Assembly: GCA_963210315.1 (NCBI GenBank)
Contig: OY723312.1
Span: 496,001 to 560,000, forward strand
DNA length: 64,000 nt
From: Rhynchopus euleeides
Lineage: Eukaryota > Euglenozoa > Diplonemea > Diplonemida > Diplonemidae
Direction: 5' to 3'
How positions within the stretch are numbered: the stretch's first letter is position 1; each line of letters begins with the position of its first letter. Position numbers and translations under genes: made by a program. The notes under the pieces were generated by a model. That model searched no databases and was not told the origin of the DNA. It worked only from the letters and a program-made list of their open reading frames with translations. Below, one piece after another: positions 52,987-62,344 of this stretch.

Positions 52987-54559
52987 CTATTGCGAAGGCG
53001 CTGCTCGAGGGGGTGTTGGTTCCGCCACGCCCTGCTCCCTGTCAGCCGCGGGCGTCGCTGCGGCAGCAGAGGCGCCCCCGGCGGGCGCCCCGTCCTCAGC
53101 GACATCTGGGATGTCGGGCGGGGAGGCCCCGTCGTCCTCACCCAGCTCGTCTTCTTCGGTGAAGCCGTGGTCCACAATAACCCCACGCTTCGACTGCGAC
53201 AGCTGCGAGGAGTACGGAACCTCCACGCTGAGGCGGCTGCCCGTGCCGGTGTGGGGTGTGTGCGTCTCGGCAGGTGCGGCGTCGGTTCCGGCATCTGCGG
53301 TCCCCACGGTGTCATCCCCCACCCCCACCCCGACGCCTGCCCCTGCCCCTGCGGACAGGCGCGCCTTCTTGGGTGTCGCCGCTTCGTTCTCCTCGGGCTC
53401 AGCCTCCACGAAGGGTGAGCCCTTAAGCTGCGGTTGGTGGTGGGGGGGTGGGGGGGGTGGTGGTGGTGACGGGAATTGCGTTGTATGCACAGTGTGTGTG
53501 TGAGTGGCTCCTGTTGTGTTGATCTGTTGGCTTGTAATAAAGGTGCCACGTGCGGTGCCATGTCGGTCAGGCATACGTCGATGTCTGTGTGCTTCCTCTT
53601 GCGCAGCTTCTCGGTCTTTGCAGTTCCGTACTTCCGCATGTAGTTGTTCACAGTGGAGAGCACGTGCGTCTGCATGAGGGGCGTCTTGTAGCACTCAGGG
53701 TCGCGCTTCTTCTCCTGTGAGGGGGTGGGGGGGTGTCAGTGCGATTGGGGGAGGGGGCGTCGTGCTTCCTCCCAGCAGGGATTGCCACTGCTGAGCAGCT
53801 GCAATCCGGGGATGCAAGCAGCGCAGCGGCACAAGCGGATGCACATATGCATACCCCCTGGAGGATGCGCTCGATAAGATGGTCGCAAGTCTTGCGGAAC
53901 TCCGTCATGTTGTTGTTGAAGTGGTCTGTGGGTGGTGCGTGTGTTTGAGCGGGAGGGCAGCGATAGGAAAAGTGTCTCGGCGGTTTGCCGCCACACACAG
54001 TCTCATGCACCTGGCAAAAAAAGCACCACACCAACACTTCCCCGCGGGGGGACAAACTCTGTCGTTCATGCGATCAACGAAACATCGGCATACGTTTGGA
54101 AGAAAGGTGTTTGCTCAGCTGCGAGGCGACAAGATACTTGACCGTCCTCTCCAGCATATCCGCGTGAGTCGGACGCCGTTTGCGCGGCACCGGCGCAGGG
54201 ACGGAGCCGGGGTTCTGCCGCACCGGCAGCGAAGGCAGAGGTGCAGGCGCACGCTTCCCAGCCACCACACCTGGCAGCAGCGGGCGCGGCGCCAGCAGCG
54301 GGCGCGGCGGAGGGCGCACCTGCCCCCGGGCCGGGGACATCCCTGGGGGCGGGGTGCCGTACTGCATCGGCAGGTGGCCCTGCGGCGGGGAGTACATCGC
54401 AGGCGGCTGCCCAGGCATCTGCGGCATGGGCGGCAGCTGCGGCAACACAGGGGCTCCCGGTGGGGGCGGGCCGCCCGGACGCCACGACCCGCTACCGCCA
54501 TTCCACAGCTGCGCCCCGCCGTAGTGCTGGCTGCCGCCCTGGTGCGGTGGGAACGCCAT
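52987..54559 (-). CDS. Four-exon nuclear-type protein, family unknown
   Basis: The exons are 54559-54094, 53925-53855, 53714-53577 and 53427-52987, giving 371 aa with every junction in frame (the first intron is phase 1, the others phase 0). All three introns (168, 140 and 149 bp) begin GTATGC, and the acceptors end CACAG, CACAG and CGCAG after C-rich tracts. Residues 1-128 are Pro/Gly/Gln/Met-rich. 126-155 (RKRRPTHADMLERTVKYLVA) begins a conserved-looking helical region that continues through exons 2-3 (FRKTCDHLIERIL, then THVLSTVNNYMRKYG). The C-terminal part is acidic with KKARLS, a likely nuclear localisation signal. The composition suggests a transcription or chromatin factor. I do not recognise the fold. 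The start is the first ATG after GGTGGGTCCGCA. Confidence 0.65.
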
Positions 54560-54649
54560 TGCGGACCCACCCACCCGCCCCCGGTCCTGCTTGAAGTCCC
54601 CCCCTCACCCGCCTGCGTGCACGGCGCTGCCCTTCAGAGGCCTGTGGGA

Positions 54650-54690
54650 GGGTGTGGGGTGTGGTGGGGTGGGGAAACAATGTGCGCAAC
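54650..54690 (-). promoter_or_regulatory. Pyrimidine tract with ACAG upstream of four-exon gene
   Basis: On the minus strand TTTCCCCACCCCACCACACC continues C-rich to CTCCCACAG about 95 bases before the ATG. It is a candidate splice acceptor. Confidence 0.4.
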
Positions 54691-54699
54691 ACTGGTCAA

Positions 54700-55570
54700 C
54701 CATCAGGCTGAGCGACGAGGGGGATCTCGGGCACGGTACGCTAGCAAGGCCTTTTGGCAAGTGGGGCAACTTGCCGCACGTGGGCAACCTTGCCCAAGCT
54801 GTAGTGGCGGGGGAGGGACAACCGTTTCTTTCGCGCAACACAGCCACTTACAAAAGCAAGGCATCGACTCCCCCCTCCCCCCCCCCAGCCCACCCACACC
54901 CGCCCCCATCCCTCACAACCTTATCGTGTAAACGGCCCGTGCTGAGAAATGCCTGAACCTCCCCTCCCCCCCCTCCCCCCACCACCACTACCACCTCCCC
55001 TGCGCGGTGTCCGACTGCTAACTACCAGTTTAAAGCCATGCGAAGTGAAAGCTGCACCCTACTGGTTATGATGAGTAGTGGCCGAGTCGACTTGGATTTC
55101 CGCCCCTCAGGGAGTGCCATCAAACAAAATCGATTCATTGCAGCACCCCCCACCCACCACCCCCCACACCCCCCTGTCCCGTGAGGGCAGAGGATGTCTG
55201 GGTCTGGTCGCAGGTGGGAGTGATATCTATAATTATGCCTGGGGGGGGCCCTCGCTACCAGTCACAGCTCGTCAGTCAGTGAGGGGAAGTGGGCTGTGGC
55301 TCACTTCTTCTCACTCAGTCACACCTGGTAGCGAGGGGCCCCCTGGCTCTACGCTTTTTCAACGCAGCACACACAGCACTTCCCTCGAGGAGACCACCAC
55401 ACCCACACACACGGAGGGGTATGAAGAGTACGCGTCGAAACCGTGTTGTCACGTCGTGTTGGGGAATCCCTCGGGGGTGCGATACTGACGGGGAGGTGCT
55501 ACTGTCCGTTCAGGGCGACACCGCCTTAACACTTTGTAAACACCCACCACACCCCCCCCTCCCCCCTCCC
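54700..55570. other. Gene-free stretch
   Basis: Contains one H1 element (55243-55343) and C-rich tracts that form the 3' flank of the esterase-like gene. Confidence 0.5.
55243..55343. mobile_element. H1 hairpin mini-element, variant B, TSD TGG
   Basis: 101 bp, flanked by TGG at 55240-55242 and 55344-55346. The interior is 8 bp shorter than other B copies and has several substitutions, so this is an older or distinct copy. It lies between two host genes. Confidence 0.78.
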
Positions 55571-55573
55571 TAT

Positions 55574-57001
55574 TCACAGCGGCCGCAGCCCTAACGTGGA
55601 GGGGCAGTACAGCGCACGCGGTGTTGCAGACCACCTCGCTTGCGCAGCCCTCTGGTCACACACCCCCGGGTCTGCGAACTCCATAGGGGGATGATCCCCT
55701 CTGCTGCACAGCGTGTTGAGCAGGATGTCGCCTGTCAGGCTGTACACAGGGCCCACCTCAAAGTGGATCCCATCCCGCGAATGCGTCGGAAACGCCTCCG
55801 TCACACCCGCATGCGTGTAGAGGGGTGTTTTGGTGCACGCCGCTGCGACCCTCAGCGCATCGCGGTACACTGCAGACTTATCCTCTCTATTGTACTCAAA
55901 ACACATGCCGAACACCCCCTTCTTCGGATCGCACTTCGCGGGGTAGGTGTAAGGCATCTCAAAGAGAACAAGCTGAGCCCCGGGCTTCATCGCACCCTTC
56001 AGCTTTGCAACCCGCTGCTTCAGCGCATAGTAATAGGGGTAAACCCCCTGGCATGTATGCCCGATGTCCCACAGCTGGTGGTGTAGAAAGACAATATCTG
56101 CCTCCCGCAGCCACCTCGATGCGTTGGGCCGGGCGGCCCTGTCTGAGGGGTCCCCGATAAAAACCGACGGGGTCCAGAAGAACCCCGCAACGGGGGTTGC
56201 GGAAGCGGGTGCCCCCGGGTGAAACAGCCCTTCGTTGGGCCGTGCACGCCACCTCCCATCCTCGGTGCCCATCAGGCGGGCCTCCAACCCAGCCCGCCAC
56301 GCCAGCCCCTTCACAGCGCCGTGGAGGACAGAGTCGCCGAAGAAGGCAATCCGCTTCCCACGGCCTGCGAGGCAGCGCTGCGCCTCCCCCGCTTGGAAGC
56401 GGTGGATTCGGCATGCCTTGCGCGGCTCCCACGCCACATCGCCCAGGTCGTTGGTGGGGGAGTGCGCCCTCCCTGGGAAGGCATCCCGGTTACCCCTGCA
56501 GGGGGGGTCGGATGGGGAGCGCCAGGGGTCCCCAGATGCAATGTAGTCGACACGCGCCTTGTCCATCTGGGAGGCGAACTCCTGCAGTGCGGTCCGGCTG
56601 ACGTCGTAGCGGTAGCGGTGGCCGGAGGGTGGGGAGAGGGCGAGAGACGCCTCGCGTGATGCGCGCAGGGGTGCTGCCTCGCGCTTCCGGGCCTGGGAGT
56701 CCTGCAGCGTCTCGAGGAGTGCCATGGATGCGACGAGAAGCGCCGTCACCAAAACAACAGGTTTGACAGGCGACACGCCCCGCAGCAGAGACGCAGGCAC
56801 AGCTGCGGCGGAGGTGGCGGGGTACATCACATCGCCAGGCACGGCGGCGGTGCTGCTGCCGCTGCTGGCAGTGATGCCGGCAGCCCCAGTGGAGTTTCCC
56901 CTGGCCTGTGGCTCAGCCACGACTCCAGAGGGTGTGATGGAAGCTGGGCCCGAGGATGGCCTCCAACGGGCAGGCGGGTTCGGCGTTGATGTGCCGCGCA
57001 T
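55574..57001 (-). CDS. Type II membrane PC-esterase / TBL-CASD1-like protein
   Basis: 475 aa. A Ser/Pro/Ala-rich cytoplasmic tail precedes one transmembrane helix at about 81-97 with a basic segment after it, predicting a Golgi-type type II protein with a luminal catalytic domain. The domain carries the SGNH/PC-esterase landmarks: the C197…C210 lead-in, the GDS motif G222-D223-S224 in RIAFFGDSVLHG, the HHQLWDIG block (307-314) and D410-x2-H413 in RDGIHFEVGP. Ser224, Asp410 and His413 would form the catalytic triad. Relatives (plant TBL/PMR5 proteins, animal CASD1) transfer O-acetyl groups to glycans, and that role is inferred here. Frame and motifs are complete, so it looks functional. The ATG lies four bases after a C/T tract ending CCTAAAG. 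Confidence 0.78.
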   Translation of the reverse strand: MRGTSTPNPPARWRPSSGPASITPSGVVAEPQARGNSTGAAGITASSGSSTAAVPGDVMYPATSAAAVPASLLRGVSPVKPVVLVTALLVASMALLETLQDSQARKREAAPLRASREASLALSPPSGHRYRYDVSRTALQEFASQMDKARVDYIASGDPWRSPSDPPCRGNRDAFPGRAHSPTNDLGDVAWEPRKACRIHRFQAGEAQRCLAGRGKRIAFFGDSVLHGAVKGLAWRAGLEARLMGTEDGRWRARPNEGLFHPGAPASATPVAGFFWTPSVFIGDPSDRAARPNASRWLREADIVFLHHQLWDIGHTCQGVYPYYYALKQRVAKLKGAMKPGAQLVLFEMPYTYPAKCDPKKGVFGMCFEYNREDKSAVYRDALRVAAACTKTPLYTHAGVTEAFPTHSRDGIHFEVGPVYSLTGDILLNTLCSRGDHPPMEFADPGVCDQRAAQARWSATPRALYCPSTLGLRPL

Positions 57002-57005
57002 CGCG

Positions 57006-57060
57006 CTTTAGGGAAAGGTGGGGTGGGAGAGGGGAGGGGGGGGGGGTGATGGTTGTGGTT
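57006..57060 (-). promoter_or_regulatory. Pyrimidine tract and AG directly before esterase ATG
   Basis: On the minus strand a ~30-base C/T run ends TTTCCCTAAAG, and CGCG then separates it from the ATG. It is a very short 5' leader if this AG is a splice acceptor. Confidence 0.5.
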
Positions 57061-57061
57061 G

Positions 57062-58390
57062 TGGCGGCTGCGGCGAGAAGCAGAGGTTAAGCTAAAAAAA
57101 GGGGTTAAAAAATGTAAATCACAGATAGAGAGTTGATGCTGCTCCCCTCCCTCCCCCCCCCCCTCCCCTGGGACTGGCAGGGAAGGGGGAGGGGGCCCTT
57201 GAGGTGGGGAGGGGACCGAACCCCCCCCACCCACCGCCAAGGCAGCTCCGCCGTCGTTACCCTGCCCACCCCCTCCCCTCCCCCTTTTGTGGGAGCTCGC
57301 GCTGGGAAGCGCTCCGGCAGCTGCCAGAGGTGTAGATGATGCGGGAGAGGGGTATTGTGGGGGTGTTGTGTGTAGGCCTTTTGTGGGGGGGGGTGGTGGC
57401 GGTCTGTGCGTGTCTGTGTTGGGTGAAGCAGCGACTGCCCGGGGTTGGGACAGAACCACAAACCACAAGAGGGGGCAGGGTGGTGGGGTGGGAGTGGGGT
57501 GGGGGTGGGGGATGGAAGGGCAGAATCTACCCCGCACCCCCCCCCCCTGTTGCGCTTCTCTGCCTAGGGAGGTGGCTCTGCCGTGTGCTGGGGGTGAGAA
57601 GCCTCAGAGAGATCAAAGGAACAGGAACGTACATTATACGACTCAACAATATCAACGGGGCATCAAGAACAAAGGGAACACCTGTTGCGGGCGAGCCCCA
57701 CAGAGCGGCACATTTGTGAGTGCGTGTGTGAACAGCTTCAGTGTAGGGGAGATGAGAGGAGCGCCAACGCATCAAATAAGGTCGGGGGACTTTGCTCTGT
57801 GTCAAAGTGTGTCAGGTTGCAGCCTATGTTGTTAGGCGGCTCGCTTGTGTGCACTTTGGAGCGAAAGTCCCCAGGAGGAAATCCGAATCACGGTTTGCTA
57901 CACTTTTCTTTGGTGCATTTCCCTCCTATTCCTAGGTAGAAACGCGTCGCTTGATATATTCTTCCGGAAGCTGCCGGGGGAGGGGTCCCCACGCGCGACA
58001 GGTCGGCACACTCACCCGCCGCAAAGACCCCCCTTTTCACCGTCTGTTTGCGGCTCCCCACGGATCCTTTTGTCTGCGTTGCCCCCCCCCCCCTCGCGGT
58101 GTGAAGTCGAGTGGATGCGGATCACGATGAATGAGAGTGAGTCCAGACAACCGACACTTCCCCCACCCCCCCTCCCCTCCCCCCTCCCACGCTGAGCGTG
58201 TCTAAGAAGGCCTGGCGATTGCGCCCTTTTATTTTGCCGGAACTCTGTTTTGTACCGTAACGGCAAAAGAAAGGGCACGGACAATATACCCCCCCACCCC
58301 CCACCACCCCATAACAGACCCTATCTAACCACAACCCACCCCACTCCACCCTCTATAACCAACACACCGCCGCCCCACCCCTCTACACTG
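57062..58390. other. Gene-free stretch
   Basis: C- and G-rich tracts. 57783-57861 is a short hairpin with GGGGGACTTTGCTC and GAGCGAAAGTCCCC ends, reminiscent of H1 relatives. No gene is seen. Confidence 0.45.
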
Positions 58391-58393
58391 CCC

Positions 58394-58990
58394 TCAGAAG
58401 AGGGCAAGCCCCTGCACTATCGAAGGGTCCTTCTGCGCGCCGCGCTTGAATTCTGACAGTGTCAGGCGTCCGTCACGGTCCTCATCCATGTCGCCGAAGA
58501 TGCGATCCACAACCTGTGCCGGGGTCGTGACCTCGCCGGAACGGCTGACCGCAAGGCCCCCGAGCATGTTGCGCAGGGAGGTGACGTGGTGGAGGAGGTC
58601 CTCGCGGGTGAGGAAGCCGCGTGGCTCGCCTCCAGGACCACCGGTGTCGTAGATGGAGAAGGCGAGCTCCGTCTTGGCATCGGCGCCGCCCCGCGTCATG
58701 ACGCTCATGGCTGTGGCAAACTCTGCAAAAGATATAAACCCGTCACGGTTTTTGTCAAACGCGCTGAACATCAGGGCCCCGACATTCGCCTCCCGGATCC
58801 CCATAACCTCCGCAAGCGCCATAAACTCGGACCGGGGGACGAACCCGCTAGGGGCCTCCTGCATGAACTGGCGGTGCAGCTGCTCCAGCTCTGTAGCGCT
58901 GTAGCACGTTGCCCCCTGCAGCCGCTGGAGATCCGCATGTGTCAGGGGGGTCGGCTGCACGCCTGCCGGTGACGAGGCATTCCCGCCCAT
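58394..58990 (-). CDS. NCS-1/frequenin-like calcium sensor
   Basis: 198 aa, close to the usual 190 for NCS-1. The N-terminus MGGNASS has the Gly2/Ser6 pattern of N-myristoylation, so the protein should associate with membranes. The N-terminal EF-hand region carries the family's aromatic and APSG signature (…QLHRQFMQEAPSGF, 37-50) without a functional loop. EF2 is canonical (D79-KNRDGFISFA-E90), and EF4 is canonical (D169-EDRDGRLTLS-E180) and followed by the family C-terminus KDPSIVQGLALF. EF3 (D115-TGGPGGEPRGFLTR-E130) is 16 rather than 12 residues long, with Gly/Pro inserted where calcium ligands belong, so it probably does not bind calcium. The family regulates phosphatidylinositol 4-kinase and channels, and a similar role is inferred. 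A CAG follows a C-rich tract 8 bases before the ATG. Confidence 0.88.
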   Translation of the reverse strand: MGGNASSPAGVQPTPLTHADLQRLQGATCYSATELEQLHRQFMQEAPSGFVPRSEFMALAEVMGIREANVGALMFSAFDKNRDGFISFAEFATAMSVMTRGGADAKTELAFSIYDTGGPGGEPRGFLTREDLLHHVTSLRNMLGGLAVSRSGEVTTPAQVVDRIFGDMDEDRDGRLTLSEFKRGAQKDPSIVQGLALF

Positions 58991-58997
58991 CCCATCC

Positions 58998-59045
58998 GCC
59001 TGCACGTGGGGTGGGGGGTGGAGGGGATGGTGGCATAGGGTGGTG
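58998..59045 (-). promoter_or_regulatory. Pyrimidine tract and CAG directly before NCS-1 ATG
   Basis: On the minus strand the C-rich run (CACCATCCCCTCCACCCCCC) ends ACGTGCAG, then GCGGATGG leads into the start codon. It is a candidate cis or trans splice acceptor. Confidence 0.5.
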
Positions 59046-59049
59046 TGTG

Positions 59050-59145
59050 TGTGTGGGGGGGGGGGGGGTTTGATGATTGTCGATAGTGAAAGCAAAGGGA
59101 AGTATACCCAGCACCTTCTAATAATCTTGCAATGTTACTCCTTTT
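59050..59145. repeat. Dispersed repeat shared with 770-838
   Basis: G-run, TTTGATGATTGTCGATAGTG, then CCCAGCACCTTCT and CTTGCAATGTTAC. It lies just upstream of the calcium-sensor gene. Confidence 0.5.
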
Positions 59146-59459
59146 TTTTTGCAATCACCACGCAAGATGTGCTGCACAGGGTGGATCAGGGTGGTGCGCG
59201 GGGGGAGGAGGGGGTCGGGGTAGGGAGGGCAATGGGTGTGGGTTTAATGTTAAGACAACCTTCGTTGCACACTTGATGTAGCGGTGGATGGGGAAATGGG
59301 GCGAGGGGGGATGGGGGGGGGGGGAAGGGGGGGCCGAAAGCGTATTTTTGGCAGCACAGCCGCCACAGCCTATAGCTTTTTTTCCCCCCGCGGCGCGCGC
59401 ACACAACTTCTCATCTGGCGCTTTTTTTTTTGCATTTTTTTGAACGAATCTGAACGATT

Positions 59460-59738
59460 TTTATTATCGAGGGTCAACTCCAGCTTGTTGATGTTTCGGA
59501 TCTCTCTATCCTCAACATCCTTTACCACACACGTAAGGTTGTTCCAACATATTGATAGACATCTTTCGGTATGCACATCCATCAAGATGATACATATATG
59601 CATTGGTATGCACCTGATACCTCGTCTGCGATGGGACATATCGAGAAGCCAGGCGGTCCGTGGATTGTCATTAGTTGCCGCCTGGCTCGATCGATATTGA
59701 GGACATACAGGTGGCCCATAGAGAAGACTTGTCATCCC
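59460..59738. repeat. 279-bp direct duplication, copy A
   Basis: Identical to 60300-60578 except for one base (G at 59624 against A at 60464). The intervening 561 bp is unique. No target-site duplication is evident at the joints. Confidence 0.95.
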
Positions 59739-60299
59739 GGGGGAGGGTGGTGGGATAACCCGTAGATGCAGTCTTCTCGCAACGCTTTGTTGTTCATTTT
59801 GACCCCGAAAGGTCATGTACCACGGATCACTACACATGTGAATTATTTCCATCTGTGATTTTCATCATGCTATTGGAAAGGACACATCGCCCGAATTTGC
59901 GAAACGTCACAGTGAAGCAAGCAAAGCCCCTTCCTTCCGTCATCATAGGTGGGCGGTCAAAAACCTATTTTTTTAAAGGTTTGGAGAGTGATGTCACGAT
60001 GCGCAGCACTCCGAGAGCTGCCGATCTTTGTTTGTTTGGAATACACTAGTCTCCTGTATCAGATGTAGGTGTTGCAGAAGGGAACAGATCCATCATGGGA
60101 GGAACGAAGTGTCGGTGAGTTCACAGGATCCTGCAGGGCGGGTGGGAGGTCGAAAAACTATTTGGTTCTGTACCGAGGTACGTTGATCGAACCAAATGCG
60201 GGTTCTCCAACCCGGTCGTGGAGGTTGACTAGCCGATAATAAAAGAACCTTCAATTCCGGCTTTCCCTCAAAATGTGGGTGCCTGCATTGAAAGTTACC

Positions 60300-60578
60300 T
60301 TTATTATCGAGGGTCAACTCCAGCTTGTTGATGTTTCGGATCTCTCTATCCTCAACATCCTTTACCACACACGTAAGGTTGTTCCAACATATTGATAGAC
60401 ATCTTTCGGTATGCACATCCATCAAGATGATACATATATGCATTGGTATGCACCTGATACCTCATCTGCGATGGGACATATCGAGAAGCCAGGCGGTCCG
60501 TGGATTGTCATTAGTTGCCGCCTGGCTCGATCGATATTGAGGACATACAGGTGGCCCATAGAGAAGACTTGTCATCCC
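60300..60578. repeat. 279-bp direct duplication, copy B
   Basis: Second copy of 59460-59738, 840 bp downstream in the same orientation. Continuing past the copy, CCCATAGAGAAG pairs with CTCTCTATGGG to form a short hairpin. Confidence 0.95.
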
Positions 60579-61636
60579 TTCGCTGCTCTCTATGGGCGAC
60601 CTGATCCCATCGCAGTCTCGCTCATACAAGGGAGTAGCGCAGTAGTCATCAGGTGTTGTCAGGGTCGGGATCTGGCCTTGAGACATCCGATCTCCAGCAG
60701 ACGTAGTCGGCGGTTGTAGTCCAGACCCATTTGTCTCAACACAGGATGCAGGAGTAGTAGATACCATCCTGCGCTGTGATATCGCACCGATCGCCTGGGT
60801 CACATTGTCGGTCTGCGCAGGCTGAGCAGGCTTAGCGGACAGTTGGGACAGCTGATGAACTCTGTGGTGGCGAAGCGGTTGGTCCACGATCGTTCATCGG
60901 GGCATGTGGGAGGATATGGGTATCATCGATCTGGATCCAGTCTAGTGTATTAGCGCCTGTTTTACTATCTCCGAGAAGTTCACTGTCGTCGGTCAGCTGG
61001 GGAGCAGTATTTACCGCGCATCGATATGCAGGATAGAGTCGTCGTCTGGACGGGCTCGTCGACATTCGACGTAAACAGGGATTATGTTAGTCTGACGGTC
61101 ACACCACGTAGGGTCGATCTGAGAGGTCCGTTCGCCCAGGTGACCGCGTGATTCATACACCGTTGTCCAGGTCCCGCGCAGTCGCCTCAGAGAGCAGGAA
61201 GCCTCCACCGACGAACTGTCAATCGCAGACAACTTCGCCACTTCGCACCAGGTATGGGTGCGATGTTTTCATCAGCTTCTGATCATCATGATGTAGTGGT
61301 GGTAATTCGTATTGTATCGCTACTCGGCTTCTTGCGCCTGGGCCTTCGCAGACAGCAGGGCGCGTACGGATGGCGGAGTTCACACCGGACGCAGGGTTGA
61401 CGAAGGCCCCCCTGGAGGCATCTCCAATGATTTTAACTTCATAGCCTATGCAGGCCTGCAAGAGACAGCGGATCGTGTGGGTTGACATGGTACGCTTCAC
61501 GCCTCTCATATCGGCATTGCGGAGCGCACATCGGTGAATACAGTCGTCACATCACCCAGCTTTGTATCAGGGGCCACGACGCGGGCAGATTCGGCGTGAA
61601 CGCAGGCATCAGCAGCTGTTTTGCGAGGTCCCTCTT
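60579..61636. other. Short open frames, possible retroelement relic
   Basis: On the minus strand several overlapping frames (60462-60887, 60832-61065, 61011-61241, 61219-61509) follow one another with natural composition. One contains KLSAIDSSSVEASC, faintly like the end of a copia-type RNase H. Stops and shifts separate them. I cannot confirm a retroelement. Confidence 0.2.
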
Positions 61637-61638
61637 AC

Positions 61639-62341
61639 TGGGGGGGGGCAAATACTAGAGGGCCCCTCTATTATTCACCGTGCCAGCCGACGAAAATGGG
61701 GGTTTTCGGACCCCCTCCACTATTTGCTTTTTGGGGGGTGGAAATTTCGCGTTCTTGAATATTTGGCATCTGTGCGGCTCGGAGTGGGATCGTTTTGTCG
61801 GTCGACCACCTGATTTGATCCGAGTTTGGCGGGGCTGAGCGGTCTTATATGCCAAAAAAATCTACGATTTTCCAAATCAGCTGGGTCGATGTGTCAAACC
61901 TCATCTAGAAATGTGGGTCAGAGGCTGATCCTCAGAGGAAGTGACTGGGGGCAGCGAACACCCCACCTACCCACCCAGCGGGACCCCTCTTTGGGTGTTC
62001 CAAAACCCTGCTATTCCGAACGTTTGGAATTTGTGCAGATCGTAGTGGGTCATGGTGGTAGAGGTGCCAAGCTTCACCCATGAAACCTGGGTCTGGTTCA
62101 GGGACTGGTCATGGGTGTCCAAAACCCCGTTCTTTTGAACGTTTGGGATCTGTGCGGAGCGTGGTGGGGTCATTTTGGCTCTGGGGTGCCTGCGAGCACC
62201 ACTTACGGATGCAAAAACAGGACTCACACCCCCCTCAATTATTCGGCCAGGTGCGCCGCCAAAACCGCCGATTTCCATACCCCTCTATTATTTGACCCCC
62301 CGCTATTATTTGCCCCCCCCACAACTATTTGCCCCCCCCAG
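61639..62341. mobile_element. TIR element with CTGGGGGGGGCAAATA ends, TA flanks
   Basis: Ends TACTGGGGGGGGCAAATA and its inverse TATTTGCCCCCCCCAGTA lie about 700 bp apart, with additional CTATTATTTG motifs next to C-runs inside each end. The TA on both sides could be a Tc1/mariner-type duplication or part of the repeat. The interior carries the GTGCGGATC repeat family (61745-62200). Confidence 0.5.
61745..62200. repeat. GTGCGGATCGTAGTGGGGTC repeat, locus 3
   Basis: Three diverged units (about 61768, 62030 and 62148), with the CACCCAGCGGGACCCC block between the first two. Confidence 0.6.
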
Positions 62342-62344
62342 TAA

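Noticed and set aside
53879..54931. 350-aa plus-strand ORF
   Set aside because: Arg/Pro-rich antisense of exon 1 and intron 1 of the four-exon gene.
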